Source: Ditylenchus dipsaci (Eukaryota > Nematoda > Chromadorea > Rhabditida > Anguinidae). Taken from it: 64,000 nucleotides of DNA. The stretch lies in contig SADC01001324.1 of NCBI GenBank assembly GCA_004194705.1, positions 186,001 to 250,000 of the forward strand. The letters are read 5' to 3'. This document shows, in pieces, positions 1-10,659 of this stretch. Position numbers and translations under genes: made by a program. The first letter of the stretch is position 1; every line of letters begins with the position of its first letter. Under the pieces are notes generated by a model. It worked only from the letters and a program-made list of their open reading frames with translations. It was not told where the DNA came from and searched no databases.

Positions 1-19
1 AAACATGCCCAAACAGGCA

Positions 20-180
20 AATGGTCGAATTTAAAATGTCCAAAACTCAATTTTTATCAACCACCAGAACTCAAAAACAATGTCTTTTTCGAGCTTCTGA
101 GGCAATTTTAGGTCGATATAGGGTGTTTGGAAACACTTTAAAAAAAATTGATTTAGGGGGGGGGGTATATCCAAGTAGGG
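20..180. repeat. G-run dispersed repeat, copy 1
   Basis: The stretch reads 'aaaactcaatttttat', then 'gagcttctgagg', 'taggtcgatatagggtgt', a G-run of ten or more, and 'tatatccaagtagggtc'. Close copies lie at about 855-1000, 32585-32725 and 35785-35930, with a reverse-strand copy at 32040-32170. It codes for nothing recognisable. The poly-G run varies in length between copies. At 32-36 kb the repeat is part of larger inverted repeats, so it is probably a terminal module of a non-autonomous element. Between 180 and 420 I see only AT-rich sequence. Confidence 0.6.
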
Positions 181-419
181 TCTGTTTTTCTACTTTTTGT
201 GGTTTGATAAACATGTTTGAGTCCATCCTAACACACGCTGGTCTACCCTGCACCTAAGCGTTAACAAAAACAGGAAGAACTGGTCGTACACCTTCAATGA
301 AAAACAAAAAAAAAACAGACGAAATTGCATAGTGAGAACACCTTAGACTTCCACGGACATCGACCAACACCTGCACCTACACAGCCCATTGTAAGAAACC
401 TCATAGTATTTTAATATAA

Positions 420-570
420 ACTAGGAACAATTGTCCCTCTTATACTGGCCGGAAACTATCGGCGCCGGGAGCTATTGTTCATATCCGCTTGTATTTGGTG
501 GTATAAGTTGTGATGGCCGCAAGTTGGGATGGCCGCCAGTCGGGGCCGCCAGTTGGTATGGCCGCCAGTT
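420..570 (+). repeat. GC-rich repeat, inverted partner of 9595-9785
   Basis: It contains 'ctatcggcgccgggagctattg', 'atatccgcttg' and then two to three tandem 'atggccgccagttgg' units. The reverse complement of the same module, with more units, is at 9595-9785, and a shorter relative is at about 11720-11770. The units make open frames by chance; nothing resembles a protein family. From 570 to 1980 I find a half pogo-like end (about 720-853, ending 'tcgagttcgactgta'), another G-run repeat (855-1000), poly-C and poly-G stretches, and 'gattgatacgagttgg'-type short tandem repeats at about 1415-1500. Confidence 0.5.
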
Positions 571-1977
571 AGGATTTACCCCATACCGACCCACAATGGC
601 CTGAGAAGCTCAAAAAACATTTTTTTGTTCCGATCTATAAAATTTTTAAAAAATGTTAGTCATATAAAAGGTTCGTTGTACCAAGGTGAGTTTGTCTGCA
701 AAATTATGAAAAAATGTTCGTTATAATGTCGAGGTTCGTTACATCAACGTAAACTTGATATGTTTTAGTCAAATACAACCAAATTGAGCCGAGGGGTCGT
801 TATATCAAGGGTGTCGTTATATCGAGCGTTCTTTATATCGAGTTCGACTGTACTTCGGGTGATCTCAAAACTCAATTTTATTGACCAGAACTCAAAAATA
901 ATGCCTTTGTTGAGCTTCTGAGGCGATTTTAGGTCGATATAGGTGTCTGAGAACATTAAAAAAATGTTGATTGTGTGGGGGGGGGACGATACCCAACTCG
1001 TATCAATCCCAACTCGTCTAATTTTTTCTCGTTCTAATTTCAACTCGTCCTAATCCTATATCCTAAGTAGTACCAGTGAAAAGCATTTCGGCTAATCGCC
1101 TCCTCCCCTCCCCCAACGCACACCGGTTTAAGAAATGGTTGTGTAGTTGAGTCTCAATAAATCACCGCCCCCCCCCCCCCCGAAACTCTGATTTGATGAC
1201 ATTTATTGCTGATGACAATTTTTCGAGACCCGATTATAGGTCGAAAGGCACTAATTCAAGACCCTATTTTCTTTTATTACAAGCAAACAGATTGAATCAA
1301 CAACAAATCAAGAGACATATTCAACAAAAATTCAGCTGCATTCCTTTCTTCTTCTGAGCTGCTGACCACGTTCTGCTCTTCATTTGCGAGAAAAATGTGG
1401 ACGAGGTGAAATTGAGACGAGATGGATTGATACGATTGGGATTGATACGAGTTGGATTGAGACGAGTTGGGACATGCGAGTCGGGATTGATACCAGTTGG
1501 TTTTTACCGGGGGGGGGGGGGGTGGGTTTATATGCAAGTAACGCCGAAACTTTTTACTTAGTTTAAGCTTTCTCAATATATTATTGTCATAAATTGCGGT
1601 TTAGAAATGTCAGCAAGTTTTATAATTACGGTCACTGACGGCAGGACATAACTTAAATGGTATAACACCAACTTGATACAAGTTGTGACTTGATAAATCG
1701 ACTTGATAAATCAACTTGATACACTGTCGACTTGATTAATCAACATGATACACTCTTAGTATAACCTAATTTCCCAATTATATGGGATGGAAAGAAAAGC
1801 AAAAGAAGTTTATTTATGCAAAAAAGCGAGGTGTTAAACATAGTTTTGAATACTGGGGCCTACCGCATAAAAAAATCTGGTATGCATACATTTTCATGCA
1901 TCTAGAGTCACTTTCGGTGATTTATGTCCAAAGTATGTGGGTGTGCACATCTCAACTCCAAGCAACCAAGCACTTCT

Positions 1978-3062
1978 TTCCTACCGTACATGTTATATAC
2001 CAAACGACTCCAAATTTAATGCTGAGCATATGATCTCGGATGTCAACACCGATTTATGTTGAAATTTGAGATATGGCCTTTCATAGTGGGTGATTATTTT
2101 CAAACACCAAAAAAAGGCCTCTTTTTTTAATTGGATAGGAGTAGTCTGTTCGTGTATTCTCATATGCAAGTTTGGGCTCATACCACTCGACTTGAGCAGT
2201 TCTACAAGATGGCTGTAAAAAATCATTATATGTTGTAATTTTTTTAGACTTTCAGCCAATTCAACACGTCCAATACGGATGTAACAGGTGTTGAGCACTT
2301 TTCATGGTGATTACGAATGTGCGGATTTACTTATAAAACCCATATCTAAAATCGAACCTAACTGTCAAATTTTAAATTCCGCTTGAGACAATAAATATTC
2401 AAAGTTTAATTTTTCGACAATTCAAATGTTGTTGTCTTGGGCGAAATTAAAGGACGGTACTTTTTTCTGCCCCCAAATTACTTTTTCTGCCCCCAAATTT
2501 GAAATCCCCTAATTACTCTTTTTCGCCCCCAATTACTTTTTTCTGCCCCCAAATTACTTTTTTCTGCCCCCAAAATTTTCAAAAATGCCCCCAATTTTGT
2601 TCAGTGGTATAGGGCTAATTCAGTGTCCCTACTCAATTTTTCTCAAAAATAGGCTTACAAATATTGAAAATGACTAACCAAAATACTCACTAATGGTCAA
2701 TTTGTGAGACTAGCACACAACAAGATACTTAAAACACATGAAAACCATAAAACAATGAGAAAAATGAGTAGGGGACACTGAATTAGCCCATACCCACTGA
2801 ACAAAAATTTGGGGCAGAAAAAAGTAATTTGGGGCAGAAAAAAGTACCGTCCGAAATTAAATCGACCACGCTGCAGCGTGGTCGATTTTGATTTTTTGGG
2901 GGGGGGGGAGGTGCTTAGATTTATTACCGAGTGGCGTCAAATAATCCCTCACTATGAAAGGCCATAACTCAAAAATTTCAACATAAATCGGTGTTGACAT
3001 TTGAGAACATGTTGCTCGTATTAAATTCGCAGTCCTTTGTATATGACATGTAGGTAGGAAAA
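1978..3062. repeat. Nested foldback element upstream of H3-like ORF
   Basis: The outer arms are about 1978-2110 and 2935-3062. 'tgtcaacaccgatttatg' on the left is matched by 'cataaatcggtgttgaca' on the right, continuing outward through 'aggaaa'/'tttcct'-type matches. A second, independent palindrome sits inside at about 2437-2862; its arms carry repeated 'ttactttttctgcccccaa' units and end in 'ggacggtac'/'gtaccgtcc'. I see no coding capacity. This is a palindrome inserted in a palindrome. Confidence 0.75.
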
Positions 3063-3123
3063 AAGTCTAAAAAATAACGGTGCCAAATTTCATATAAAAA
3101 ACCTTTAAAATTATGTCTCTTAA

Positions 3124-3411
3124 ATGCACATAAAAAAATTAATTAAAAGTAGTATGAGGTCGTCTATATCAGATTTGATGCGAACGAATCAAAAATATGA
3201 TGCTTCAAAAAATTACCGGTCCCTGCTTTTACTTGTTGAAACGCGCTGGTATGCTCCTTCAACGCGGTTTCAGGAAGCGGCAGAGACTTATTTGGTCGGG
3301 CTGTTTCAGGACTCCGATCTTGCTGCAATTCATGCCAAGCGTGTAAAAATCATGGTGAGACATATCCAACTTGCTCGTCGCCTCAGAGGAGAAATTTACT
3401 CATTGTTGTGA
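3124..3411 (+). CDS. Histone H3-like protein (divergent; CenH3/H3 variant candidate)
   Basis: This is a 95-residue open frame with ATG and TGA. Residues about 53-92 are unmistakably the C-terminal half of the H3 histone fold. [14 protein letters not shown] matches alpha-2, [11 protein letters not shown] matches loop 2 (family CAIHAKRVTIM), and [11 protein letters not shown] matches alpha-3 (family DIQLARRIRGE). The N-terminal half is unlike canonical H3: there is no ARTKQTARKS tail and no LPFQRLVREI alpha-1, and about seven residues at the start of alpha-2 (RFQSSAVMAL) are missing. A 'tttcag' before EAAE could be a splice acceptor, so the true gene may have another upstream exon. A fast-evolving N-terminus with a conserved core recalls centromeric H3 (CENP-A), but a truncated or captured H3 copy fits equally well. 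The H3 homology is secure; whether the gene is functional is not. Confidence 0.68.
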   Translation: MHIKKLIKSSMRSSISDLMRTNQKYDASKNYRSLLLLVETRWYAPSTRFQEAAETYLVGLFQDSDLAAIHAKRVKIMVRHIQLARRLRGEIYSLL

Positions 3412-3574
3412 AGCCCTTGAAAAGTTTGGTTGAATGAAACATCCTCTTATCTCTGTTGACAATTATCATCGTTGTACCATCGTTCTCGTTGTAGATAAAT
3501 ATATTTTTTGGGTTCGTCAAGTAATTATTCTGAAAGATGTGGCATCTTGATGCCAAATATCTAGTTGGCCTAGT

Positions 3575-3628
3575 TTTGGCCCAACGACAAAAGTGCCGTT
3601 TTGGCACTTTTGTCGTTGGGCCTTCCGC
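3575..3628. repeat. Perfect short hairpin
   Basis: 'ggcccaacgacaaaagtgcc' is followed, after a tiny loop, by its exact reverse complement 'ggcacttttgtcgttgggcc'. Such a tight perfect hairpin is most likely the centre of a MITE. The flanking 3412-3570 and 3630-4250 are AT-rich with no gene seen. 4010-4200 resembles the arms of the 43.1-44.0 kb foldback ('ggaggagataacctcatattcgtg'). Confidence 0.6.
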
Positions 3629-4255
3629 CCCTTAATTTTCGAAAGTAACCAAAACACTTTATAAACTGGGGTTTTTGTTTCATACGATAAAAGAAACATT
3701 TTCAACCAGTTGCTAATAAAAAAATACTAACTCTTTTTTTTAAATTGACTCAAAGTCATCTAGGTAGATGATCTTTTCAGGGTATTTTTGACTAAACTTC
3801 GGTCACATATGTAGATTAGGCTTAGGTTTTAGGCAAGGGTAGGCCAGCGTATGTTAGGACGGACTTAAAGATGTTTTTGTTACTTCTTTAGTGTTTAAAA
3901 GCATTTTTGAGCTCGTCCTAACCTACGCTTGTCTACCCTGGCTTAAGCCTGAATGCCTAAGCCTGAAAATTACCAAAAATATTCTACAAAGACAATCGGT
4001 TGCACTGTACAATTCACTCCCACGCGAGTGCTCGGATGGAGGAGATAACCTCATATTCGTGTTTCTCGACCCTAATTTCACGAGAGAGCCCGTGTGTTTT
4101 TATCCTGAGAAAAAAAATTCGAAACAGAGGGGGGGGGGGGTTATCATGATTTTTTAGTCAAAATTTGAAAATTTTAAATGGCACCTTTTGGATTTAAAGG
4201 GAATAAAGGCTGTATAGGGAGGGGAAGGGAATAAAAAGGGCCACTTTCATGGCAT

Positions 4256-5488
4256 TACAGTCGAACCTCTCATTAACATACTACCCCATTAACATACGCT
4301 CTCCCATTAACATACGGCTGGCTAAACTTCGGTTGGTTTGATAAAATTAAGGCAAAATGACCTCTACCATTAACATACACTACCATTAACATACACCTCT
4401 CATTAACATACGGCCAGGCCCGGTCCCGTTCTAACAATTAGCTCTCCCATTAACATACAGTCGAAGCTTTTTTCGAATTTTTTTCGAATTAAACGCTGTT
4501 TCTACAAAAACAATTTTACAAAATCTCAATTTTTATGAAAATTTCGAAAAAGCTTGGGGACCAAAGTAATTTTTTTTTAATTTTTATAAAAAAATTTGCC
4601 TTGGTCCTTTAAAGGGGCATGCCCGTGCCCGACACGGTGAAATTGCAATTTCCAAAAGACGGGGACCATTTTGATGCGTGAGATCAAAAAAGTTCAAATG
4701 AAATGTTTCATTTCAACTGTATTTGTTGTCGTGTATTAGACGTATGCTGTGCAATTATATTGTCTTGCTTGCCTAGCTTATATCTACTTTAGTGCCAACA
4801 TGGTTAATTTATACAGTGATCGGTTTTAGCTAAAGAAGTGGTGCAACGCGTGACATATCGCCGTCGACTGTGCTACAACGCGAAGTCGAAGAAGACCAAG
4901 ATTTCGAAGACACCCGTAGAAGAAATGTGGTGCTTTATCGCGAGAATATTGGAAGGGTGAACACATGTGGAGACACCAGAGTTCGCCTTCATGGGTAAGT
5001 GGCGCTTTATTCAGTTGAGTCTATTTATCTTTTTGGAGCATTACAGATTCAGCCAACGCTGGGGTTTCGAGAAGGACGGATGCATAATACTAATGCATAA
5101 ACACGACAACAAATACAGTTGAAATGAAACATTTCATTTGAATTTTTTTGGTCTCACGCATTAAAGCGGTCCCCGCCTTTTGAAAATTCAAATTTCACCG
5201 TGTCGGCACGGGCATGCCCCTCTAAGGTGTTCTAAATTTGTTATAAAAATTGCCTTGGTCTCCCAAGCTGATTAAACTGAGGAGTGTGTTCCGAAATCGA
5301 CTGAGAGGTGTTTCCGAGATTGACTGTGGGGTGTGTTACGAAATTTGGCCTTAAAATTGAACGGCCTCTCCTATTAACATACACTAAGCTTAATTATGGA
5401 ATCTGGCTGTCTCATTAACATACACCTCACATTAACATGCGGCAAGTCGCGGTCCCAAGGGTGTATGTTAATGAGAGGTTTGACTGTA
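4256..5488. mobile_element. TA-flanked foldback element with nested palindromes and RPL34 cargo
   Basis: The ends are 'TACAGTCGAACCTCTCATTA' and its complement 'taatgagaggtttgactgta', with TA at both borders, as in pogo/Tc1-type insertions. The subterminal zone repeats 'cattaacatac' many times. Nested inside, at about 4607-5227, is a second inverted repeat ('aaggggcatgcccgtgcc' against 'ggcacgggcatgcccctct'). Within that a third set of arms runs from about 4690-4750 to 5090-5165 ('gaaatgaaacatttcatttg' type). The innermost loop, about 4755-5085, is not repetitive and holds an RPL34 fragment. No transposase is seen. Confidence 0.8.
4838..4994 (+). pseudogene. RPL34: Ribosomal protein L34 (eL34) fragment captured in a foldback loop
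   Basis: From 4838 the frame reads VVQRVTYRRRLCYNAKSKK, then TKISKTP. This is the N-terminus of large-subunit ribosomal protein eL34, whose family starts MVQRLTYRRRLSYNT and continues to TPGNR. GTG stands where the initiator ATG is expected. After codon CCC (about 4916-4918) one base appears to be missing. In the next frame the protein continues RRNVVLYRENIGR and VNTCGDTRVRLHG, again like eL34, up to a 'gtaagt' donor at 4995. A weak acceptor at about 5048 leads to a short tail with a stop. The rest of eL34 is absent. Loss of ATG, the frameshift, truncation and position inside a palindromic element point to a dead captured copy, unless the one-base slip is a sequence error. Confidence 0.8.
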
Positions 5489-6620
5489 TGATAAAAAAAG
5501 TACATGATTGTATTTTTGGCTGTCTTACCATGTTTTTCAACTAGCCGAGGCAAAAAGACTCTATTTGCATTTCATGATCAACAGTACTTCTCGGAATCAT
5601 GTCTAAGTAAGTGAGTGCGCGCATCTCTAACTCTCAAGCCTCCTGCGCCACCGAAGGAGTGATGAAATAGCTTGAACATAGTAAATTTTCTGTCTTACGA
5701 CGAGGAGGACCCCCGCACGTTAGGAATTGCTCAAGTGTGCGCCCAAACATTCAAAAATATTAAATTTAAAGAAACGCAAATTAAAAATCTAAAAGGTAGT
5801 TTCTGGTTTCCTTGGCGCTCCCTGTCGTCTTTTCGGTTTGTGCCTAAGTACAGGCATGGATGTAACCAGAGACGGGGGGGGGGGAGATAAGGTGGTGATG
5901 GCTAACCGGGCTTCACCCCCCTACGATTTCTTTTCTGAAAAAAAAATTAGAATAAAAATAGTTTAAAAGTCGAAAATGATGTAGTCTAATGACCTCTTTG
6001 TTATAGAATAGTAGAACAACGGACTCGAACGTGCTTCCTCGCTGAAGTAGAGATAAGTTCGAGTTGGGTTAGAATTTCAAAGTTAAATAAAAAATAAGAG
6101 GGGGGGAGTCTAAGTTAGTCAGAGGAAATGAGTAGAAGCCGTTTTTACCATGCTTAAAGCGTTTAATTTGCAAAAAAACACCTTAACCTTTTCAGATTCG
6201 AATCTTCTTTTTCCGTACACAAACCATTTCATACCACCCTTAACACCTCAAGCCACCTAAAATCACTATAGGTTTCTAAAGTAACCCTAAACCACCTTAA
6301 ATTCCCTAAACACATGTTTGTAGCGACCGGAAATTCGGTTTGTCACAAAAGCTGACATGGATAATCAGATTCCATTTAGACGAGTACCTCAAATATTTTA
6401 AAAGTATTCAGAGAAGTAAGCAAATATTTAGGGCAGTTCAGGGTGGTTTGAAATGTTTTGAGATGGTTTATGTTGGTTTTGGAGTGGATTGGAGTATAAG
6501 GGTGGTTTCTGGTAGTTTAGGCTGTGTGTGGCGGTTGAAAGGCATTTGAAGAAGTTGGTGATAAAATATAAAATAAAAAATGCAGATGGAGATTGTGAAG
6601 CTAGGAAAAAACGAAAAGAA
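5489..6620. other. Gene-free repeat stretch
   Basis: It holds a partial copy of the recurrent palindromic core (about 5530-5660, 'aagtgagtgcgcgcatctc'), poly-G runs at about 5873-5885 and 6100, and loosely repeated 'ccacctaaa'/'ggtggttt' blocks (6230-6310 against 6435-6530) that form an imperfect inverted repeat. I recognise no gene. Confidence 0.5.
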
Positions 6621-6835
6621 TATTGTCCTGCAACCCCTTGTCCCGCTGGACAAAAATGGGTGTCTCGTGGCTTCGTCCCGCATCTCAACAAAGGTGACCC
6701 GCGGGACACTAGAATTGCGGTTCAATATTCGTCCCGTGATTCATGTCCCGCTACTCTGTCCGCGGTATAAAATTGTCGTCCCGGAAAATTGTCGTATGAG
6801 GGAAGCCTGATAAAAAAGTGTCCCGCGCGCATTCA
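6620..6835. repeat. Cluster of GTCCCG motifs
   Basis: The hexamer GTCCCG or a near match (cgtcccg, tgtcccgc, acccgcgggac) appears about seven times in about 210 bases, in locally GC-rich sequence unlike the AT-rich surroundings. The frames here are open on both strands but match nothing I know. From 6836 to 7190 there is one more partial palindromic core (about 6875-6945) and AT-rich sequence. Confidence 0.4.
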
Positions 6836-7189
6836 AGCGTTTGAAACCTCGTTGTCGGCAACGGCAGTGGTCCTTTAAGATGAGTGCGCGCATCTCCAAC
6901 CAACAAGTCCCTGCGCCCCGAAGGGGTTTGAAAAGTAACTTTTTTGAAAAGCAACTTAAAATCACATCACGAACTCATTTTTTCTCCACAACACGATAAA
7001 AGAAGCATATCTTAACACTTTCTGAATAAAGAAAAATAAAATTCATCAAAAAAATTGCCACCCACTATTTGGGGTAGATGTCTTTTCAGGGTATTTTTGA
7101 CCATAGTTTGTCTTTTTTCAAGCAAAGCCTAGGTAAAATGGTAGATTTTGAACAGGTTTTTACTTTATTGGGCCTACTTTATGGGCCTA

Positions 7190-7420
7190 GAAACTCTGGT
7201 ATGCATACATTTTTATGAATCCAAAATCACTTTCGAGTGATTTGCGTCTAAGGTATGTGGGTGTGCGCATCTCAACTCCAAGCCCCCTGCGCCCCCGAAG
7301 GGAGCTTGGTTGACTAGAGATGCGCTCACAGACTTACCTGTTACATGATAGGAGCAAGACTTTTGATCAAAAATGCATTGAGAGGGTCTTTTTGCCCAGC
7401 TCCAGCAAGAAAAATGTGGT
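7190..7420. repeat. Recurrent palindromic core repeat, copy at 7.2-7.4 kb
   Basis: This is one of about ten copies of a module built as left half 'ctggtatgcataca', 'gtatgtgggtgtgcgcatct', a GC-rich centre 'ccctgcgcccc...gaag', then right half 'agagatgcgc', 'acttacctta' and 'gagcaagact'. Other copies are at about 1855-1990 (partial), 5530-5660, 6875-6945, 10880-11145, 22220-22385, 29855-29975, 32295-32545, 35405-35675 and 43430-43700. The best copies have a perfect GC-rich hairpin at the centre. The module often sits in the middle of larger foldbacks. Confidence 0.7.
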
Positions 7421-7723
7421 AAATCACCGAAAAATGACCCTAAAATACCCTAAAAAGACCATTTACCCAGAGGGGTTAGTGGTAATTTTTTATTTCGAAA
7501 GAGTTTAGATATGCTTCTTTCATCGTGTTGTGCAGAAAAAATGAGTTCGGGAGGGAGGGGGTGACTTGTCGAAGAGTCCGAGTATGGGGTGAACTAAAGA
7601 AGTACCAAAGAAAGAAGATATTGAAAGAAAATAATAACCTGAAGCCTAGAGAGTGAATACCACCGTGTTCAGTGGGAAATTCTGAGTCAGAATCAACAGA
7701 AATTACAACCAACTGTTCTCCTG

Positions 7724-7962
7724 TTAAAGGGCCATTGTCGTCTCCGACAACGGTTGTCCCCGCCAATTCAAATTTTTTCTTTATCGTTGGATTTACGTAC
7801 GAATTTTTCAACTTGGTTTCTAATAAAACTATACCTGAAATTAAACTCTAGCCTTGTTTGTTAGAAACCAAGTCGAAAAATCCGTACAGAAGTTCGGTGA
7901 TTCGGCAAAAAAAAATTGAATTGGCGGGGACAATTCAAACAGTGGCAATGGCCTTTAAGATT
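7724..7962. repeat. Foldback (MITE-like) element
   Basis: 'ttaaagggccattgtcgtc...ccgccaattcaa' on the left is answered by 'ttgaattggcgggg...caatggcctttaa' on the right, with inner arms 'acttggtttctaa'/'ttagaaaccaagt'. A diverged relative with the same inner arms is at 37612-37830. Just left, minus strand about 7625-7750, is a short open stretch flanked by a possible acceptor (ttaacag) and a donor (about 7638), EQLVVISVDSDSEFPTEHGG; it could be an exon scrap, but I cannot place it. Confidence 0.65.
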
Positions 7963-8791
7963 AGCTGCCAGTAACCTCTCAGTTGTCTATCTGGTATCAA
8001 CAATCTTTGCCAAAGCTTTCTCTTCGAACTTTGACATTTTTCAAAGTTTTTTTTGTGTTTTTTATGCGCTTCTTGTGACGAATTCCACTTTTCTTCATTA
8101 TTTTATCCATGAAATACCGTAAATCAAATTAATTTGATTGAAGTTGCTTTTCTATGCTAAAGAAGACCCCGTTCATTGGTTGATTTGAATATGTCTGGCT
8201 TTTAGTTACGCTTTCCAGCTTTTGTTGTAGTAAACAAAGCCAAAGCTCCAGGTATTTTGCGTTATGGTTCTCACTTTCTTCAACAAAATCATTGTCACAT
8301 TTCACATTCTACTATCCGAAATGTTCACTTAGAAGCAATCCAATCCATTTACTTTTACTGTGTAGATTAAGCAGCAATCAACTATGCTATTTCTTCTAAA
8401 AGATTCACAAAGTAAGAAAAGTAAACATGGCAAATTCGACAAATCGACTCTTCCTTATTTACTCATCTTCATCGGCTTATTAGCTTTTTTGCCACACATT
8501 CCTAAAACAAAAAAGTGCAAGGATTTATCGGACATTCCGCATCGCGCGTAAAACCATTTTATGATCTTGTTCCCTTGTTGGTATTTTTAATTAAAAGTTC
8601 ACGTTGAGTTTTTCTGCTTGATTTCCCATTGCTTCCTCAATCTCCTCTCGCCTATCTGCTCCAGCTGTATCGCCAACAATTGTCATTCCCGCACGCTGTT
8701 ATCTGATGCATTGGGTTAGGAGCAGCAACACGACTTTATCTCATTTGCAATATTTTGGGTTATTTTGTCAAAAGAAAAAATGTGAATGTAT

Positions 8792-8898
8792 TACAGTCCA
8801 ACCTCGATATAACGCCATTCCTTGAGACTGGCTCCCAGGTGGCGTTCTATCGAGGGTGGCGTTATATTGGAGTGGCGTTACATCGAGGTTTGACTGTA
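8792..8898. mobile_element. 107-bp pogo-like MITE
   Basis: A TA dinucleotide at each end encloses 'CAGTCCAACCTCGATATAAC' and its complement 'ttacatcgaggtttgactg'. The TIR and TA target match pogo/Tigger-type (Tc1-mariner superfamily) ends. Relatives with diverged interiors are at 4256-5488, 38821-39122, about 46453-46583 and 63255-63337. It has no coding capacity. The flanking 7963-8790 holds nothing I recognise. Confidence 0.75.
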
Positions 8899-9010
8899 GC
8901 ATGAAGAACCAACTGCAGAGGAATTTTTTGATCTTACAGATTTAAAAATCTTAAATTTTTATTTTGCGTTTTAATATTTTTTTCATTTTCGCTAATAGGT
9001 AATTGTTAGT

Positions 9011-9253
9011 TACCGTATTCTCTCTAATAGACGGGTCCCCCCTGCGTTCAAATCGTGTTTGTGCATTGCGCTTTTGACAAAATTTTTGAAAACTATTCTC
9101 AGACAAGTTATACCTCAATTTGTAGCCAGTGAGATGAGCTACAAATTAAGGCATAACTTGCCCGAGAAAAGTCTTCAAAAAGTGGTTCAAAACGCAACGC
9201 CACAAACACAATTTTGAACGCAGGGGGACCCGTCTATCAGAGAGAATACGGTA
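9011..9253. mobile_element. TA-flanked MITE of the CCGTATT...CTCTAATA family
   Basis: The ends are 'TACCGTATTCTCTCTAATAG' and 'ctatcagagagaatacggta', with matching inner arms 'acgggtcccccctgcgttc' against 'gaacgcagggggacccgt'. Further members or halves start at about 20633-20877, 31725, 34291, 36229, 50755-50876, 51683-52080, 57289 and 60562-60966. They are non-coding. Confidence 0.75.
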
Positions 9254-9594
9254 GGTAAAAAACTCGTGTAATAAAATTTCTTGTGGCTTTAAATGAATAA
9301 GGATTCAATCGATTTCCGGACCAGTCAGTTACAAAAAAAAACAGTAAACAAAAACAAGTTTGTACTGGTACTTTATTAGGGCGTGGATTTACAAACTGGA
9401 TTAACAATAACAAGAGGACTAGGTACTAGAGTACTAGGTGAGCATTCTGGAGATTGGCTTTTATTTGAGCTATTATACAGAGTAAAACATAATATTTTGT
9501 CAGAGCTAAAATTAAAAACATTTCAAGATGTCCAATTCCATGCCATGCTTTATTTTAATGGTCATTTGCATAAATCCCAAAATTAGGTAAAATC

Positions 9595-9785
9595 TCAATT
9601 GGCGGCCATCCAAACTGGCGACCCCAACTGGCGGCCATCCCAACTGCGGCCATCCCAACTTGCGGCCATCACAACATATACCCACCAAATCCAAGCGGAT
9701 ATGAACAATAGCTGCCGGCGCCGATAATTCCCGGCGGCCGATAGTTTCCGGCCTGTATAAAAGGGACAATTTTTCCTGGTTCATA
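9595..9785 (-). repeat. Inverted copy of the 420-570 GC-rich repeat
   Basis: It holds four or five 'ggcggccatcccaactg' units, followed by 'aatccaagcggatatgaacaata' and 'ggcgccgat', the reverse complement of 420-570. The 9254-9594 interval has no recognisable gene. Confidence 0.55.
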
Positions 9786-10063
9786 TAAAAGATAATATAT
9801 TCGCCCTGCTTACATAATACCGTATTACTCTAATAGAGCCAGACTCCTTCGTTTTTTTACTAATATTTCAGAATTAATATTTCAGAGTTAGTAATTTAAC
9901 TTACTTATTCAACCTTCACTACTCGCCTGGTGTATGGCCAGTTCTCCCGGTTTTTGTTTCGGCTTAGGTGCAGGGTAGGCCAGCGTATGTTGGACGGATT
10001 CAACATGTTCCCCAAAACACAAAAAGGTAAGAAAAACATGTTTGGTGAAAAACAACCCCTTTT

Positions 10064-10655
10064 AAAAATGGATAAAGCTTTTTCTGGAGCAAAAAGACTT
10101 TTTTTTGGTCAAATTTAGCTGGAGCAAAAAGACTTTTTTTCGGCGCAAAAAGACCTTTTTTGGGTCAAAAAAGACTTTTTTTTGGGCCGAAAAGACTTTT
10201 GTTTGGGGCAAAAAAACTTTTTTTTTGAGCAAATTGGCTTTTTTGGAGCAAATTGGCTTTTTTGGTGCAAAATTTTTAGTTGTAATTCTGCATTCAGTTT
10301 ATTTTTCTAACACACAAAGTATGTTTTTGGTGCGAAACTGTTTAGGGGGTTTACTAAGAAGCGTTGAATTTTTGCGAGAAAAACCAATTGAGCAGATCAG
10401 AAATCCAGTCAGATGCAGTTTATCGCTCAGAATTGCACGTTATTCCACTCTGAACCATCCTAAGCTAAGTTTCTGAGCGATGAAGTCCATCTGACTGGAT
10501 TTCTGATCCGCTCAATCGATTTTTCTCGCAAAAATTTAACCGCTTCTTTAACGCTTCTTAGTAAACCCCCTAAAAACAGTTTTGCACCAAAACATACTTT
10601 ATGTGTAGGAAAAATTCTTTTTGCGTCAAATAAAAGCCTTTTTGCTCCAGGTAAT
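10064..10655. repeat. Foldback with poly-T/AGC tandem arms
   Basis: The left part is a degenerate tandem array of 'ggagcaaaaagactttttt' (about 10085-10265). The inner arms 'ttactaagaagcgttgaatt' (from about 10352) and 'agcagatcagaaatccagtc' pair with 'gactggatttctgatccgct' and 'cttcttagtaaa' at about 10485-10565. Open frames here are repeat translation only. Confidence 0.65.
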
Positions 10656-10659
10656 TTTG

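Noticed and set aside
10105..10476. 123-residue lysine/phenylalanine-rich open frame
   Set aside because: The first half is the AGCAAAAAGACTTTTTT tandem repeat and the rest is foldback arm; no family match.
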